Part shown: positions 33,688 through 43,785 of the stretch, in pieces
Layout of the letters: each line of letters opens with the position of its first letter
Position numbering within the stretch: position 1 is the first letter of the stretch
NCBI GenBank assembly: GCA_022432975.1
Contig: CM039510.1
Location: forward strand, 14,092,381-14,156,380
Direction: 5' to 3'
Origin: Begonia masoniana
Lineage: Eukaryota; Streptophyta; Magnoliopsida; Cucurbitales; Begoniaceae
Length of the DNA stretch: 64,000 nucleotides
Translations under genes and position numbers: made by a program
Notes under the pieces: generated by a model
Databases searched by the model: none
What the model was told of the DNA's origin: nothing
The model's input: the letters and a program-made list of their open reading frames with translations, nothing else

Positions 33688-35082
33688 GATCTTCTCATGC
33701 ATCATGTTTTACGAAATATGTATACGAACTATTTACGGTCATGCTTTTATGAAAACTAAAATAAAGAACTACAATGAACTACTGATGTCATGTGTTCTCA
33801 CGGGGCAAGGCACGGTTCTTACGGGGCAAGTCATGGTTCTCACGGGGCAAGAAAGTGGTCTACTAAGTAGACGAATATGCTAATGTTAAAGAAATGAAAC
33901 AAAACGAACATGTTTTACAAATGTCATGCATCTATGTAAATGTTATGTTTAGTGCACTCATTATTAAGCATTGGGCTTAACGTGTTTATCGTATGATGTA
34001 GGTGACGAGAACGAAGGTGAGGAACATCCTCACGATGATCAAGTGTAGGTGGTCGGTGGATGGGGACTCGTGGCGACGACAAGTGTTTTGGCTAGGCGTG
34101 ATGACCCGTGGGTGTGCTCCAAGCAGTTTTGTGGTAAATAGGTGTGAACTAGATCGATATTGGATGATGTGATGAATTTTAGGATGTATAGAGAGGTTTG
34201 ATATTTTGGAAATTGTATAGTGGATGTAGGCTTGGAGTTGTGTCATTTTGAATGATTTGATAAACGTATTTGTTTTGGTGATATTTTAAGGTATTTCACT
34301 TTTACGTTTAACTCTTGTGTTGTGAATTGGGTAGGATGGTATTTGATGATTTTAGGTACTTTAAACCCATAAGGAATCACTCGGTTTTTTTTAGAGCAAT
34401 CCATGCAGTCCGTCTCTGTGATTTATGTTGTGTTTTGGTTATGTTTAGGCTATGCTCTGGACAGTGTTTTTGAGGATTCGAGAATTGATGAATTTATGGG
34501 GATAGAGGAGTAGTTATGTGAAGGAGTGATTTGGTGTGGTTTATGGAGAGAAAGGTGAAGGGTTGTTTATTGTGAGTGTGTTGAAAGTTAAGTGTTTAAG
34601 GGAAAAAAAATGTGAGGGTGAATTGAGGCAACTCTCTAGAATTCAGATTCCAAAGAGGTTGCCGATCGATCGCCACAAGGGGCGATCGATCGGCAACTGT
34701 TAGGCTAAGCGCTCTTGTTTTCCAGAGCGCTAGCCAATCGATCGGCTGTTGGTATTGTTAAGCATTCTGGTATTCCAGAGCGCTAGCCGATCGATCGGCC
34801 AACAAGGGGCCGATCCATCGGCTGTTGTATGGCAAGGGGCCGATCGATTGGCTGAGAGTAAATGGGCGATTCTGCTCTTCCTCCGCATACTACTTACTGC
34901 TTGCTCTATATATTGTTTTTCTTAATTGATTCCACGACGGTTTGATCGACTTAGACTTTGATTTAGAGCTAAGGTGTAAAAAAAAATTATATAGGAAAAT
35001 TTTACACAAACTTACGAGGTCTTATGTTAAGTTTATGTCACGGCTAGTCCGTGGCGTCCCTGACCGAGTTGGGGTCGTCACA
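33688..35082 (+). repeat. LTR fragment D, right part, ending in a hairpin module
   Basis: It continues 15655-15869 and matches 47885-48500 in F. It has the block GATGTAGGTGACGAG...AGGTGAGGAAC at 33996-34025. A GATCG-rich palindrome array lies at 34650-34860, including a perfect 17-bp-arm hairpin at 34658-34697. It ends GGTCGTCACA at 35082, where it abuts E. No internal region follows, so it is a solo or truncated LTR. Confidence 0.8.
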
Positions 35083-35217
35083 ATATTCACTAGGTAAATC
35101 AATTTTGTAAGCATTGTCATTGATGCGTTCCAACACTTTGAAGGGACCATCTCCTCGAGGTTGCAACTTGTTCTTTCTTTTGTTGGCAAATCTTTCTTTC
35201 CTTAAGTGAATCCAAAC

Positions 35218-36243
35218 TTAATCTCGAGGTTTGAAAATAACTTTCACTCGGTGCTTATTTGCTTGTCTTGCATAATGCTCATTCTTTTTCTCAATATTTT
35301 CCTTTACCCTTGCATGTAGTTCCCTAACAAATTCGACTTTTTTCTTTCCATCAAAATTAACAAACTCGTTAGTAGGCAAATGTAACATATCCATTGGAGT
35401 TATATGATTACAACCATAAACAATTTCAAATGGTGAATAAGATGTAGTATAATGAACAACCCTATTATATGCAAACTCAACATGTGGTAAACACTTTTCC
35501 CATTGTTTTAAGTTCTTAGAAATAATGGCTCTCAACAAAGTAGAAAGTGTTCTATTTACCACATCGGTTTGTCCTTCCGTTTGAGGGTGTGCTACGGTTG
35601 AGAATAAAAGTTTAGTGCCTAACTTATTCCACAGAGTTCTCCAAAAGTGACTAAAAAACTTAACATCTCGATCACTCACAATAGTTTTAGGTAAGCTATG
35701 TAATCGCATAATCTCTTTAAAGAATAAATCCGTAACATGTGTAGCATCATTAGTTTTCGAACATGCAATAAAACGTGTCATCTTACTAAACCTATCAACA
35801 ACAAAAAAAATACTATCATTTCCACTTTGAGTTCTCGACAAACCTATAACAAAATCAATAGAAATATCAATCCAAGGTTGAGTAGGTATTGGGAGAGGAG
35901 TATACATTCCATGTGGTTTGAACTTCGATTTAGCTTTTCTACACTCAATACATTTATCACAAATTAATTGCACATCATGTCTCATCTTAGGCCAATAAAA
36001 ATGCTCACATAAAACATCTATAGTTTTGCTTACTCCAAAATGTCCCATTAATCCACCTCCATGAGTTTCTCTAACAAATAATTCTCTCAAATAACACTTA
36101 GGAATACAAAGTCTATCTTTCTTAAATAGATAACCGTCATGCCTATAATGATCACCATATGCAACATTTTCAGATAATTTGTAAATTTCACTAAAATTTG
36201 AATCTACTACATATAATTCTTTAACAAGTTCAAATTCAAGCAA
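35218..36243 (-). pseudogene. Integrase of element E (long open frame)
   Basis: The frame is open for 341 codons. The zinc-binding part [12 protein letters not shown]...[12 protein letters not shown] (about residues 58-105), catalytic Asp in WIDISIDFV, second Asp in [10 protein letters not shown] and Glu in [12 protein letters not shown] are all present. A GPY-like region, truncated at the stop, follows [13 protein letters not shown] and FEIVYG. The enzyme would insert cDNA in the nucleus. The core looks usable, but upstream RT is damaged. Confidence 0.85.
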
Positions 36244-37448
36244 TTTATATTATAAGGAAGTTACGAGTACATACCTTCGAGACAATGCATCGGCCACTAC
36301 ATTTTTCTTACATTTCTTATATTTGATCACGTATGGAAATGTTTCAATGAATTCCATCCATTTTGCGTGCCTTTTGTGTAGTTTTCCTTGCGACTTCAAG
36401 TGCTTCAAACTCTCATGATTGGAATGAATAATAAATTCTTTTGGCCAGAAATAATGTTGCCACGTTTAAAGTGCTCGAACTAAGACATACAATTCCTTGT
36501 CATATGTGGGATAGTTCACAGCCGCTCCATTAAGCTTCTCGCTAAAGTAAGTAACAGGCTTGGAATCCTGCATTAAAACTCCATCAATACCTTTTCCCGA
36601 TGCATCACATTCAATCTCAAAAGCTTTATCAAAATTAGGTAAAACAAGTAATGGTGCATTATTAAGTTTACCTTTTAGGAGATTAAAATCTTGTTCATGT
36701 ATTTAAGTCCACTTAAATTTAACATTCTTCTTTACAATATCATTTAAGGGAGCCGCAATGGTGCTAAAATCTTTAACAAACCTCCTATAAAAGCTTGCTA
36801 ATTCATGAAAACTTCTTAATTCGTTAACATTCTTTAGTCTTGGCCATTCCTTAATTGTCTTAACATTTTCTTCATCCAGCGACACTCCACTTGAACTAAC
36901 TACAAAACCAATAAACACTACTGAATCCATGCAAAATGTGCACTTCTTTAAGTTAGCGTATAGTTGATTTTCTCTCAAAGCATTAAAAAGTGAATCAAGT
37001 GTTTAACATGTGCATCTTGAATTTTACTATAAGCCAAGATATCATTAAAGTACACAACAACAAACTTTCCAGTAAAAGATCTCAACACATGATTCATCAA
37101 TCTCATAAAAGTATTTGGTGCATTAGACAAACCAAATGACATTACTAACCACTCGTAAAGACCATATTTAGTTTTAAAGGCGATTTTCCATTCATCTCCC
37201 TTTTTCATGCGAATTTGGTAATATCCATTCTTTAGATCAATTTTCAAAAATAATCATGCACCATGTAACTCATCAAGCATATTATCCAATCTAGAAATAG
37301 GGTGTCGATACTTTACCGTGATCTTGTTGATATCTCGACAATCAACACACATTCGCCAAGTTTCATCTTTCTTCGGAACTAAGATGACAGGAACTGTGCA
37401 TGGACTAAGGCTTTCCTTTACAAATCCCTTCTCTACTAGGTCATCCAC
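36244..37448 (-). pseudogene. Reverse transcriptase and RNase H of element E, broken
   Basis: RT pieces at 37448-37254, 37247-36975 and 36978-36703 carry [37 protein letters not shown], and [11 protein letters not shown]. The last should read YFDD, so one catalytic Asp is Asn. A frame break separates the pieces near 37250 and 36977. RNase H (36700-36244) is recognisable on the minus strand (an [16 protein letters not shown] stretch near 36400) but has stops. Confidence 0.8.
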
Positions 37449-38163
37449 TTGTTTTTGAATTTTTTTGGTTTTTTAGGGATTAGCTTGATATGCCGGTCGA
37501 TTAGGACATGATGCTCTTGACATGAAATCTATTTGATGTTCAATCCCTCTCAAAAGAAGGTAACCCTCTCGATAATTCTTCGGGAAACACATCCTCAAAT
37601 TCCTGCAAAAGAAAAAAAACAACACTCGGAAGAGATTGAGTTAGCTCATTAGTCGCAAGAAAAACATCTTTGTACAACAATACAAGTACTTCTTGCCTCG
37701 CTATCATCACACTTTTAACCTCACTTTTTCTTGTCATTCCACTTGTTCTCCCACTCTCCTCTTGTTTTCTCTCACTCTTGTTTTTTCTCTCTTTGCACTT
37801 TTTTTTCTTTCTTTCACTCTTCTTTTCACTCACTCTACTATCTTCTTTTTCATGTTTTTTCTCACTCAATGATTTTTCTCTCGTTTTGAATTCTTTTGCA
37901 ATCCTCTATTGATCCTCACTAGCCTCCCACGGTTTTAGTGGTTTTAGAATTATCTTCTTACCATTTTGATCAAAGGAGTACTCATTCTTGAAACCATTGT
38001 GCTTGACGTTTCTATCAAATTGTCACGGTCTCCCAAAAAGGATATGTGTAGTTTGCACAGGTACTACATCGCAAAGAACCTCATTTTTATACTTACCAAT
38101 TGCGATTCCAACCTTCACTTGCTTAATCACTTTCACTTCTCCACAATCACTCAACCATTGTAG
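37449..38163 (-). pseudogene. Protease-RT linker of element E, Lys/Glu/Ser-rich
   Basis: The minus frame at 37869-37540 is full of K, E and S (MSEKKHEKEDS..., KSERKKKKCKERK) and then resumes with ELTQSLPSVVFFLLQEFEDVFPEEL, the usual lead-in to RT. The low-complexity part makes shadow frames on the plus strand. Confidence 0.7.
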
Positions 38164-38472
38164 CTAGTATGGCTTAGAATGCTTAACGGTTTCCAAGCTC
38201 AATTTTTCTACTAATAAAGTGCTAGCAACGTTTGTACAACTCCCACTATCAATTATTAAACTACATACCTTGTTATTCACGTTGCATCTAGTGTGAAATA
38301 TATTTTCCCTTTGCACTTTATCTCCATCCTCATTGGTTTGAATGTTGAGTATACGTCTAGTGACTAATAACTCTCCCCTCACGGGTTCCCCTATATCCAC
38401 ATCACTACAATCTTTTAATGGTGACATTTCATCATCACTTGAACATACACTTGCTATATCACCATTATCCAA
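38164..38472 (-). pseudogene. Aspartic protease segment of element E
   Basis: The minus frame contains REN(I)FHTRC, VCSLIIDSGSCTNVASTLLVEKL, the usual protease active site D-S-G-S, preceded by an acidic region DEMSPLKDCSDVDIGEPV. It ends with a stop at 38164. Confidence 0.8.
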
Positions 38473-39360
38473 AATAAATAATCATAGCTCTTTTATTTGA
38501 ACAATTATAACCAATATGGCCAAAACCTTGACATTTAAAACATTTAATCTCTCGAGAATTAATAGGAGTGGAAGTCTTAATTTTATCTTTTATGAGGGTG
38601 GTATTCGATGTCGTGGTTTTCCCTTTAAGCTCCTCCTTCGAATTTGAATTAGGCTTATCACTCCTCCAATTAGATTTTCATGAAGAGTTTGGGGTTTATT
38701 CGATCTTAAAGTTCCTCAATTTCAATTGTCTCTCAACTTTGATGGATTTGTGCAACAATTCTTCTAAATTTACATAATGATGCAAATCCACAATGTTAGC
38801 GATTTCTCTATTTAAACCTCCAATGAATCGTGTCATTGCCGCTTCATCATCCTCGTCCACTCTAGCCCTTACCATGGCTACCTCCAACTCTTTGTAATAT
38901 TACTCCACACTTTTGATTCCTTGAGACAAACCCTGTAGTTTCCTACACGTATCTCGATAATAGTGGTTAGGAATCAATCTCTTACGCATTTGTACCTTCA
39001 TATCTCCCCATGTGCGTATGGTTTGTTCTCCATATCTTTTTCGTGTTTTCACTAATTGATCCTACCATATGTTTGCATAATCCATGAATTCCATCGATAC
39101 TAATTTGATCTTTTTCTCCGCAGTGTAGTTATGACATTCAAACATCTGTTCAACTTTTCTTTCTCATTCTATATAAAGTTCCTTGAAAAGGAGGGATGAT
39201 CGTTTTGATGTTGCTTAGATCCTCACGGTTTGTTCTCGAATGTCTATATCTTCTGTAGTTGTCATCCTCGTAATTGGATTCCTTATAGTAATGCTCCATT
39301 GGTGATTTGCCTCTTTGTGCACGGCTATTAGAAGGTGACTTTATTCTTTCATACCTCATG
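38473..39360 (-). pseudogene. Gag of element E, frame-broken
   Basis: N-terminal piece 39359-39150 (NIKTIIPPFQGTL), middle piece 38887-38696 (MTRFIGGLNREIANIVDLHHYVNLEELLHKSIKVERQLK), and a zinc knuckle CFKCQGFGHIGYNC near 38545-38500. The pieces lie in different frames or are separated by stops. Confidence 0.8.
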
Positions 39361-39744
39361 TCTAAATTCTTATTTTGATCTTATATAGCTTTCATATACA
39401 TTTCCAGATAAAAGTTAGCACTTCTTTTCTCACTACTAATAATTTCAAGAAAGAAAAATAAAAATTATTAGTGAACCAAAAAAGCTAGTAAACAGAACTC
39501 ACTCACTCCCTCATGTGTTTACACTCGATTATATGTCTCTCCACTCGTGTTTCCCTCAAATAATGGATTTTATATGATAGTCTCAACCTCTTGTCTTTTA
39601 CCTCTCAATTTTCTCTTTAAGCGCTTTATGTAAAAACCTAATCAAGAGAAAAATTCAACAAGCAAGATCAAACTTTTTAACTCAAAATTCTAATTTCCAA
39701 AATCGGTTAGAATAAAAAAATTTAGAATAGGATATAAGACTTCA

Positions 39745-39995
39745 AGAAAGGAAACTTTTTAAAAAATGAAACTTTTCACGAAAGGAAATTTTTCAAGAAA
39801 GAAAACTTTTCAAGAAAGGAAGCTTTTTACGAAAGGAAATTTTTTACGAAAGGAAACTTTTTACGAAAGGAAACTTTTCAAGAAAGGAAACTTTTCACGA
39901 AATGAAACTTTTTACGAAAGAAAACTTTCCAAGAAAAGCAACATTTTATGAAAGGAAACTTTTCACGAAAGTAAACTTTTCAAGAAAGGAAAGAA
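39745..39995 (-). repeat. Roughly 18-bp purine-rich tandem repeat in the leader of E
   Basis: About 14 units of the type AAGGAAACTTTTCAMGAA (M = A or C) run without interruption on the plus strand. They lie between the gag start and the primer site, so they would sit in the 5' untranslated part of the element RNA. A T-rich stretch (40260-40340) follows. Confidence 0.85.
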
Positions 39996-40411
39996 AAAAA
40001 TTTTGATATCTCACAGAATAATGAATTACTGCTCAAATGTTGTGAAAGCAAATACGATTAATCAAGACCTTTGAAGTCTCCAAGAAAGTAGAATCAATAA
40101 TTTGAAATAATTGAGACAATCAAAGAAAAAAGATTTGAATAACCACACTAAAAAGCAAATATTGATGCTTATAATGAAGAAGAATAAATTGATACTCGAG
40201 ATATTGATACCCAAAATATTGAGATTTTTTTTTAAAGAAGAAAAGTTGATGAGCAAAAAATCGTTGATTTCAATGATTTTTTTTTTTTGGAATTTCTGAT
40301 TTTTTTTTGAATTTTTTTTAAATTTCAATTTTTTTTTTGAATTTTCAAAGGAAGAAACTTTAGAAGAAGAAGAAAAAAAATAAAGATAGACACTTGAATC
40401 TAGGAGCTAAA

Positions 40412-40423
40412 TCTGTGATACCA
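40412..40423 (-). other. Primer binding site of element E
   Basis: The minus strand reads TGGTATCACAGA two bases inside the LTR edge. This is related to, but not identical with, the iMet site seen in the other elements. Confidence 0.65.
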
Positions 40424-40425
40424 AA

Positions 40426-41012
40426 TGATGAGAACCACGGGTATATGAAACCTTAGACCCTTCAACAACGTAGAATAGAAACTCAAGAATACCTTTGAAA
40501 TCAAGTATAAGGAACTTGACCCCAATCGAACCTTGCCGACGAAACCAAAGTTATCAAACAAGAACCTTAACCCGTAACCGAACTTGTTGTTAGAACCAAA
40601 ACTATCAAGTTGATCTTTCAAGTTTTGACTTGAAGAAAATTTAGTTCTTCACAAAGAACCAAAGAGAAAATTCTCACAAAGAGTAACTTAAAATCGTGTA
40701 TATTGCTTCCTCCAATGTTGTAAGGTTTATGCCTTTAAATAGGATACAAAATATCCTAATTTAATAAGAAAGTAATTAAGAAACATCTAAAGACTAGGAA
40801 ATATCTAAAGATTAGGAAACTTAACAAATTAATAAAAAGAAACTCTGATTACGTAATAAAAGGAAACTTAGACCAATTTGATTGATAAATTTCGCGGCTC
40901 TCCTTCCTAAATTCGTGGTCCACCTTTCTTCAGGAATTTGAAAATAAGTGCGTGCCAAATTTGATAGAGAAAATGAAACTCTGCATGTGCATGTTTTGTT
41001 GTTGTGCTTCCA
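40426..41012 (-). repeat. LTR shared by E (as 5' LTR) and E2 (as 3' LTR)
   Basis: It starts TGATGAGAACC on the plus strand and ends GCTTCCA at 41012, beside a purine stretch (minus strand GGCAAGAGGGA). A minus-strand TATTTAAA box lies near 40735. E's primer site lies on its left and the polyprotein tail of E2 on its right, so one LTR serves two internal regions. Confidence 0.7.
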
Positions 41013-42240
41013 TCCCTCTTGCCACTAAATCTTTAGGTAGTTTTCAAGTATCTTCGGCCTTCTTTTCCTTCCAAGCATCCTCTTCAATACTTAACAAATT
41101 TATTATTATCAGCTCGTGTTGAAAAGAATCTTTCTGTTGGATTTCTAAAGTCAATCCATTTAAGGCTTCATGCATTTTCTTGGTTCTTGATCTTGTCATT
41201 GGGCCTCCAATATCTTGACGTGGATCTTTAACTTTGGGCCTGAAGTTAGTTGCAGCTTGATTCACATCAGAAAGACATCTTGATATTGGCTCAAAAGGGA
41301 TTGCACTCTCTACTTCATTTGTAACCCTTCTAAACACCCTTACGCGCTTATTAAGGTATTGGGATCGTATGTGCCCTACACCAAGACATTTAATGCATTT
41401 TTCATCTCTAGATCTTGACTTAGTTTGATCAACATTGAACTTATTTTCTTCTAACACTTTCGTAGAGGTTACCTTTGAGGAAGCAGCCTTATCATCATCT
41501 TTGGCTTAAGACTTGAAATGGTTAGGAAGTTTTGTGCTTGGCCGAGAGGAGAACAACTTGGAGATTCTCTTGTGTTGCCTATCTACCTTCATGGCTAGTT
41601 GCACCACACTATCCATGATTTCATATGATTGGAGCTTCACCACATTCCCAATTTCTCTATTAAATCCCTCTATAAACCGAGCAATGGTTTGCTATTCTAG
41701 TTCTTCTAGTCCACACCTCATTTTTAACATTTCAAATTTGGTGAGGTAATCCTCAACTGATCTCAACTCTTGTTTGAAGCTTTGGATTTACAATAATAGT
41801 ACTTGCTTATAGTGGGTTGAAACAAACCTCCTTCTCATTAAGGCCTTCATAGACCTCTACGTATGAATTTCTTCATCCATTTCCCGTCTCCTTTGAGCCT
41901 TGAAATTTTCCCACCATAAGTTGGCATAACCCTAGAGTTCTAGTGTCATCAATTTTATCTTGACTCTCTCTGAGTAGTTGTAGCACTCAAAGACCTTATC
42001 CACCTTGTCCACCAATTCAAGGAAATCATTTCCATTGCAAGACCCTTTGAAAGGAGGAAATGCAATTTCACATTTCTAATTTCATCAACAGGCTCGTGAC
42101 TTCTCCTTTGACTAGGTGGAACATCTATATCGGTTTCAAAATCAACATTATCTTCGACAATGGTTTTGTGATATCTTCAAAATTCTTAAAAGAAGAATAT
42201 AAAAAATAATAATTAATATTAATAAAAATAAATATTAATA
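41013..42240 (-). mobile_element. Deleted internal region E2 (gag joined to polyprotein tail)
   Basis: On the minus strand a gag-like region (about 42170-41500; a KFEMLKMRCGLEELEQ-type stretch and GFNREIGNVVKLQ) leads to the knuckle CIKCLGVGHIRSQY. After a short linker comes GGPMTRSRTKKMHEALNGLT, normally found at the far end of such polyproteins. Protease, RT, RNase H and integrase are thus deleted. The frame at 41457-41044 is open across the join. The 5' LTR is not recognised. Confidence 0.7.
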
Positions 42241-42588
42241 CTTAAATCATTTTGTAGGTGTGGTTCAGTTACCCAAATTTTAGGGATCCCTACCCCCACC
42301 CATTATTTTGCTGCGTTTCATGGGGAAAATGGAAAGATAACAAAGGAGAAAGATTGAGAGAAAACGAGGGTGGCTGCTGATTTTTTTAGGATAAGTTTCG
42401 TGAAGAACTGGAGTTTGGGTAATCGATCAACGAATCGCAAACCTCCGAACTAGAGTCGGATCAGATTAGGAAGAGTGAATCTTCTACTGCCTTAGCGGTA
42501 GTGATCAGAGGCTAGAATCTCTTCAAAGGTTTCAAGGCTTAAGAAATTATTTGGACATGTTCAGTGTGGGGATTCACTAGACTTTTGC
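42241..42588. other. Unassigned spacer
   Basis: AT-rich start, then CCCTACCCCCACCC and mixed-composition sequence. No open frame, repeat or element edge is recognised. Confidence 0.5.
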
Positions 42589-43785
42589 TGTAACACCCGA
42601 CATTTTTGGCCATGTAATTATCTCTTTGGATTATTGAACGGGGTTAAGTTGTTATTAATATAATGAATGTTTTAGAGAAATTTGTTGGGATGTTTAATGG
42701 AAAAACCAAACTAAAGTGTAGCCAAAACAAACCTATCAGAAGAAACCAATGAGGGGCAATTTAGGAAGGCAATTAAGGTGGTTGGAAGGGAGCCTATGCA
42801 TGCTTGACACTTGTCCAAGCTTGTTAAAGAAGCCAAAACTCCATTCTCTTCTCTTCAACGTGAAAACACTTCTCATTTTTCCTCACCTCTCTACCCTCTC
42901 TCTTCTAGATGACGAGCGACGATTTCCAAATTTTGTCTTCTCTGGTTTTCTTCCGTTTTCTTCGTAAAAGGTAACCCTCTACGTTAGTTAACGAGTTTAG
43001 GTTAGTTATTCGTTAGTTTTGTTAAGTTTAAGAGTTAATGGTCTGATTATATACAATATAGGTTCGTGAATCGCCAAGGACGTACGTGCGAGACTTGCAA
43101 CTCTATGGCATCAAGTAAGTTCATATGTATAGGTTTGGCCCTTAAGGCACTACATCACGGAGATACTAGGTTTTGGTTGTCTGGTAGTTAGTTCGTAGGC
43201 TATGTTCTAAGTTAAATGCGTTTTGCTTTTATGTTTTACCTTGTTATCCAGTAGCCTGTTTATGTTACGTTTAAGCACTGTATATGTTCATTCATACACG
43301 TTTTCCTGAAAGTCATGTAAATGTTTTATGCACATGATTTGAAGTTAAGAAAGATAATGTGAATGTAATGTACGGTTAAGTGTGGGACGGGGACTGACAT
43401 CCTATTATCTTGTTATCCTGTTATGTGCCTGAAGTGCACCCCTGTTATGTACCTGTTGTGTACTCCTGTTGCGTCAGTTCCTCTATAAGCTCCACATATA
43501 CCCCTGTCCACTTGAATGTAATGTAAAGTAATGTTCATGTGTTTCAAAAGTTCATGTGTAGAAGTGAAACAGAGAGGTAGCCGATCGATCGGCGAAGTGT
43601 TGAGATAAAAGTGTTTATGTCTTCCATTTACGTTATCCGGTTTAAATCATCAATTTTACGTCATCCGTTTTACATCATCCGTTTTATGTCATCCGTTTTA
43701 TGTCTTCCATTTACGTCATCCGTTTTATGTCTTCCATTTTATGTCATCCGTTTTATATCTTCCATTTACGTCATTAAGTTGTTTC
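42589..43785 (+). repeat. LTR-like fragment G
   Basis: It starts TGTAACACCCG and follows the plan of the other long LTRs: a CTCTCTTCTAG... leader near 42900, AAAGGTAACC near 42970, CAAGTAAGTT at 43112-43121, then GGCCCTTAAGGCACTACATCAC. A CCGATCGATCGG palindrome lies near 43583 and a TCATCCGTTTTATGTCTTCC repeat array at 43610-43775. It runs straight into protease at 43786, so its end, primer site and gag are missing. Confidence 0.7.

Larger units (their letters stand above)
35083..41012 (-). mobile_element. Ty3/gypsy element E (second lineage), degenerate
   Basis: Reading on the minus strand: LTR 41012-40426, primer site, repeat-rich leader, gag, protease, RT, RNase H, integrase. It is cut at 35083 by the end of LTR fragment D, so its 3' LTR is missing. 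The protein type (protease IIDSGSCTN, RT CRDINKITVKYRHPI, a lysine-rich linker) differs from A, C and F. Several stops and frame breaks are present. I do not assign a lineage name. Confidence 0.85.
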
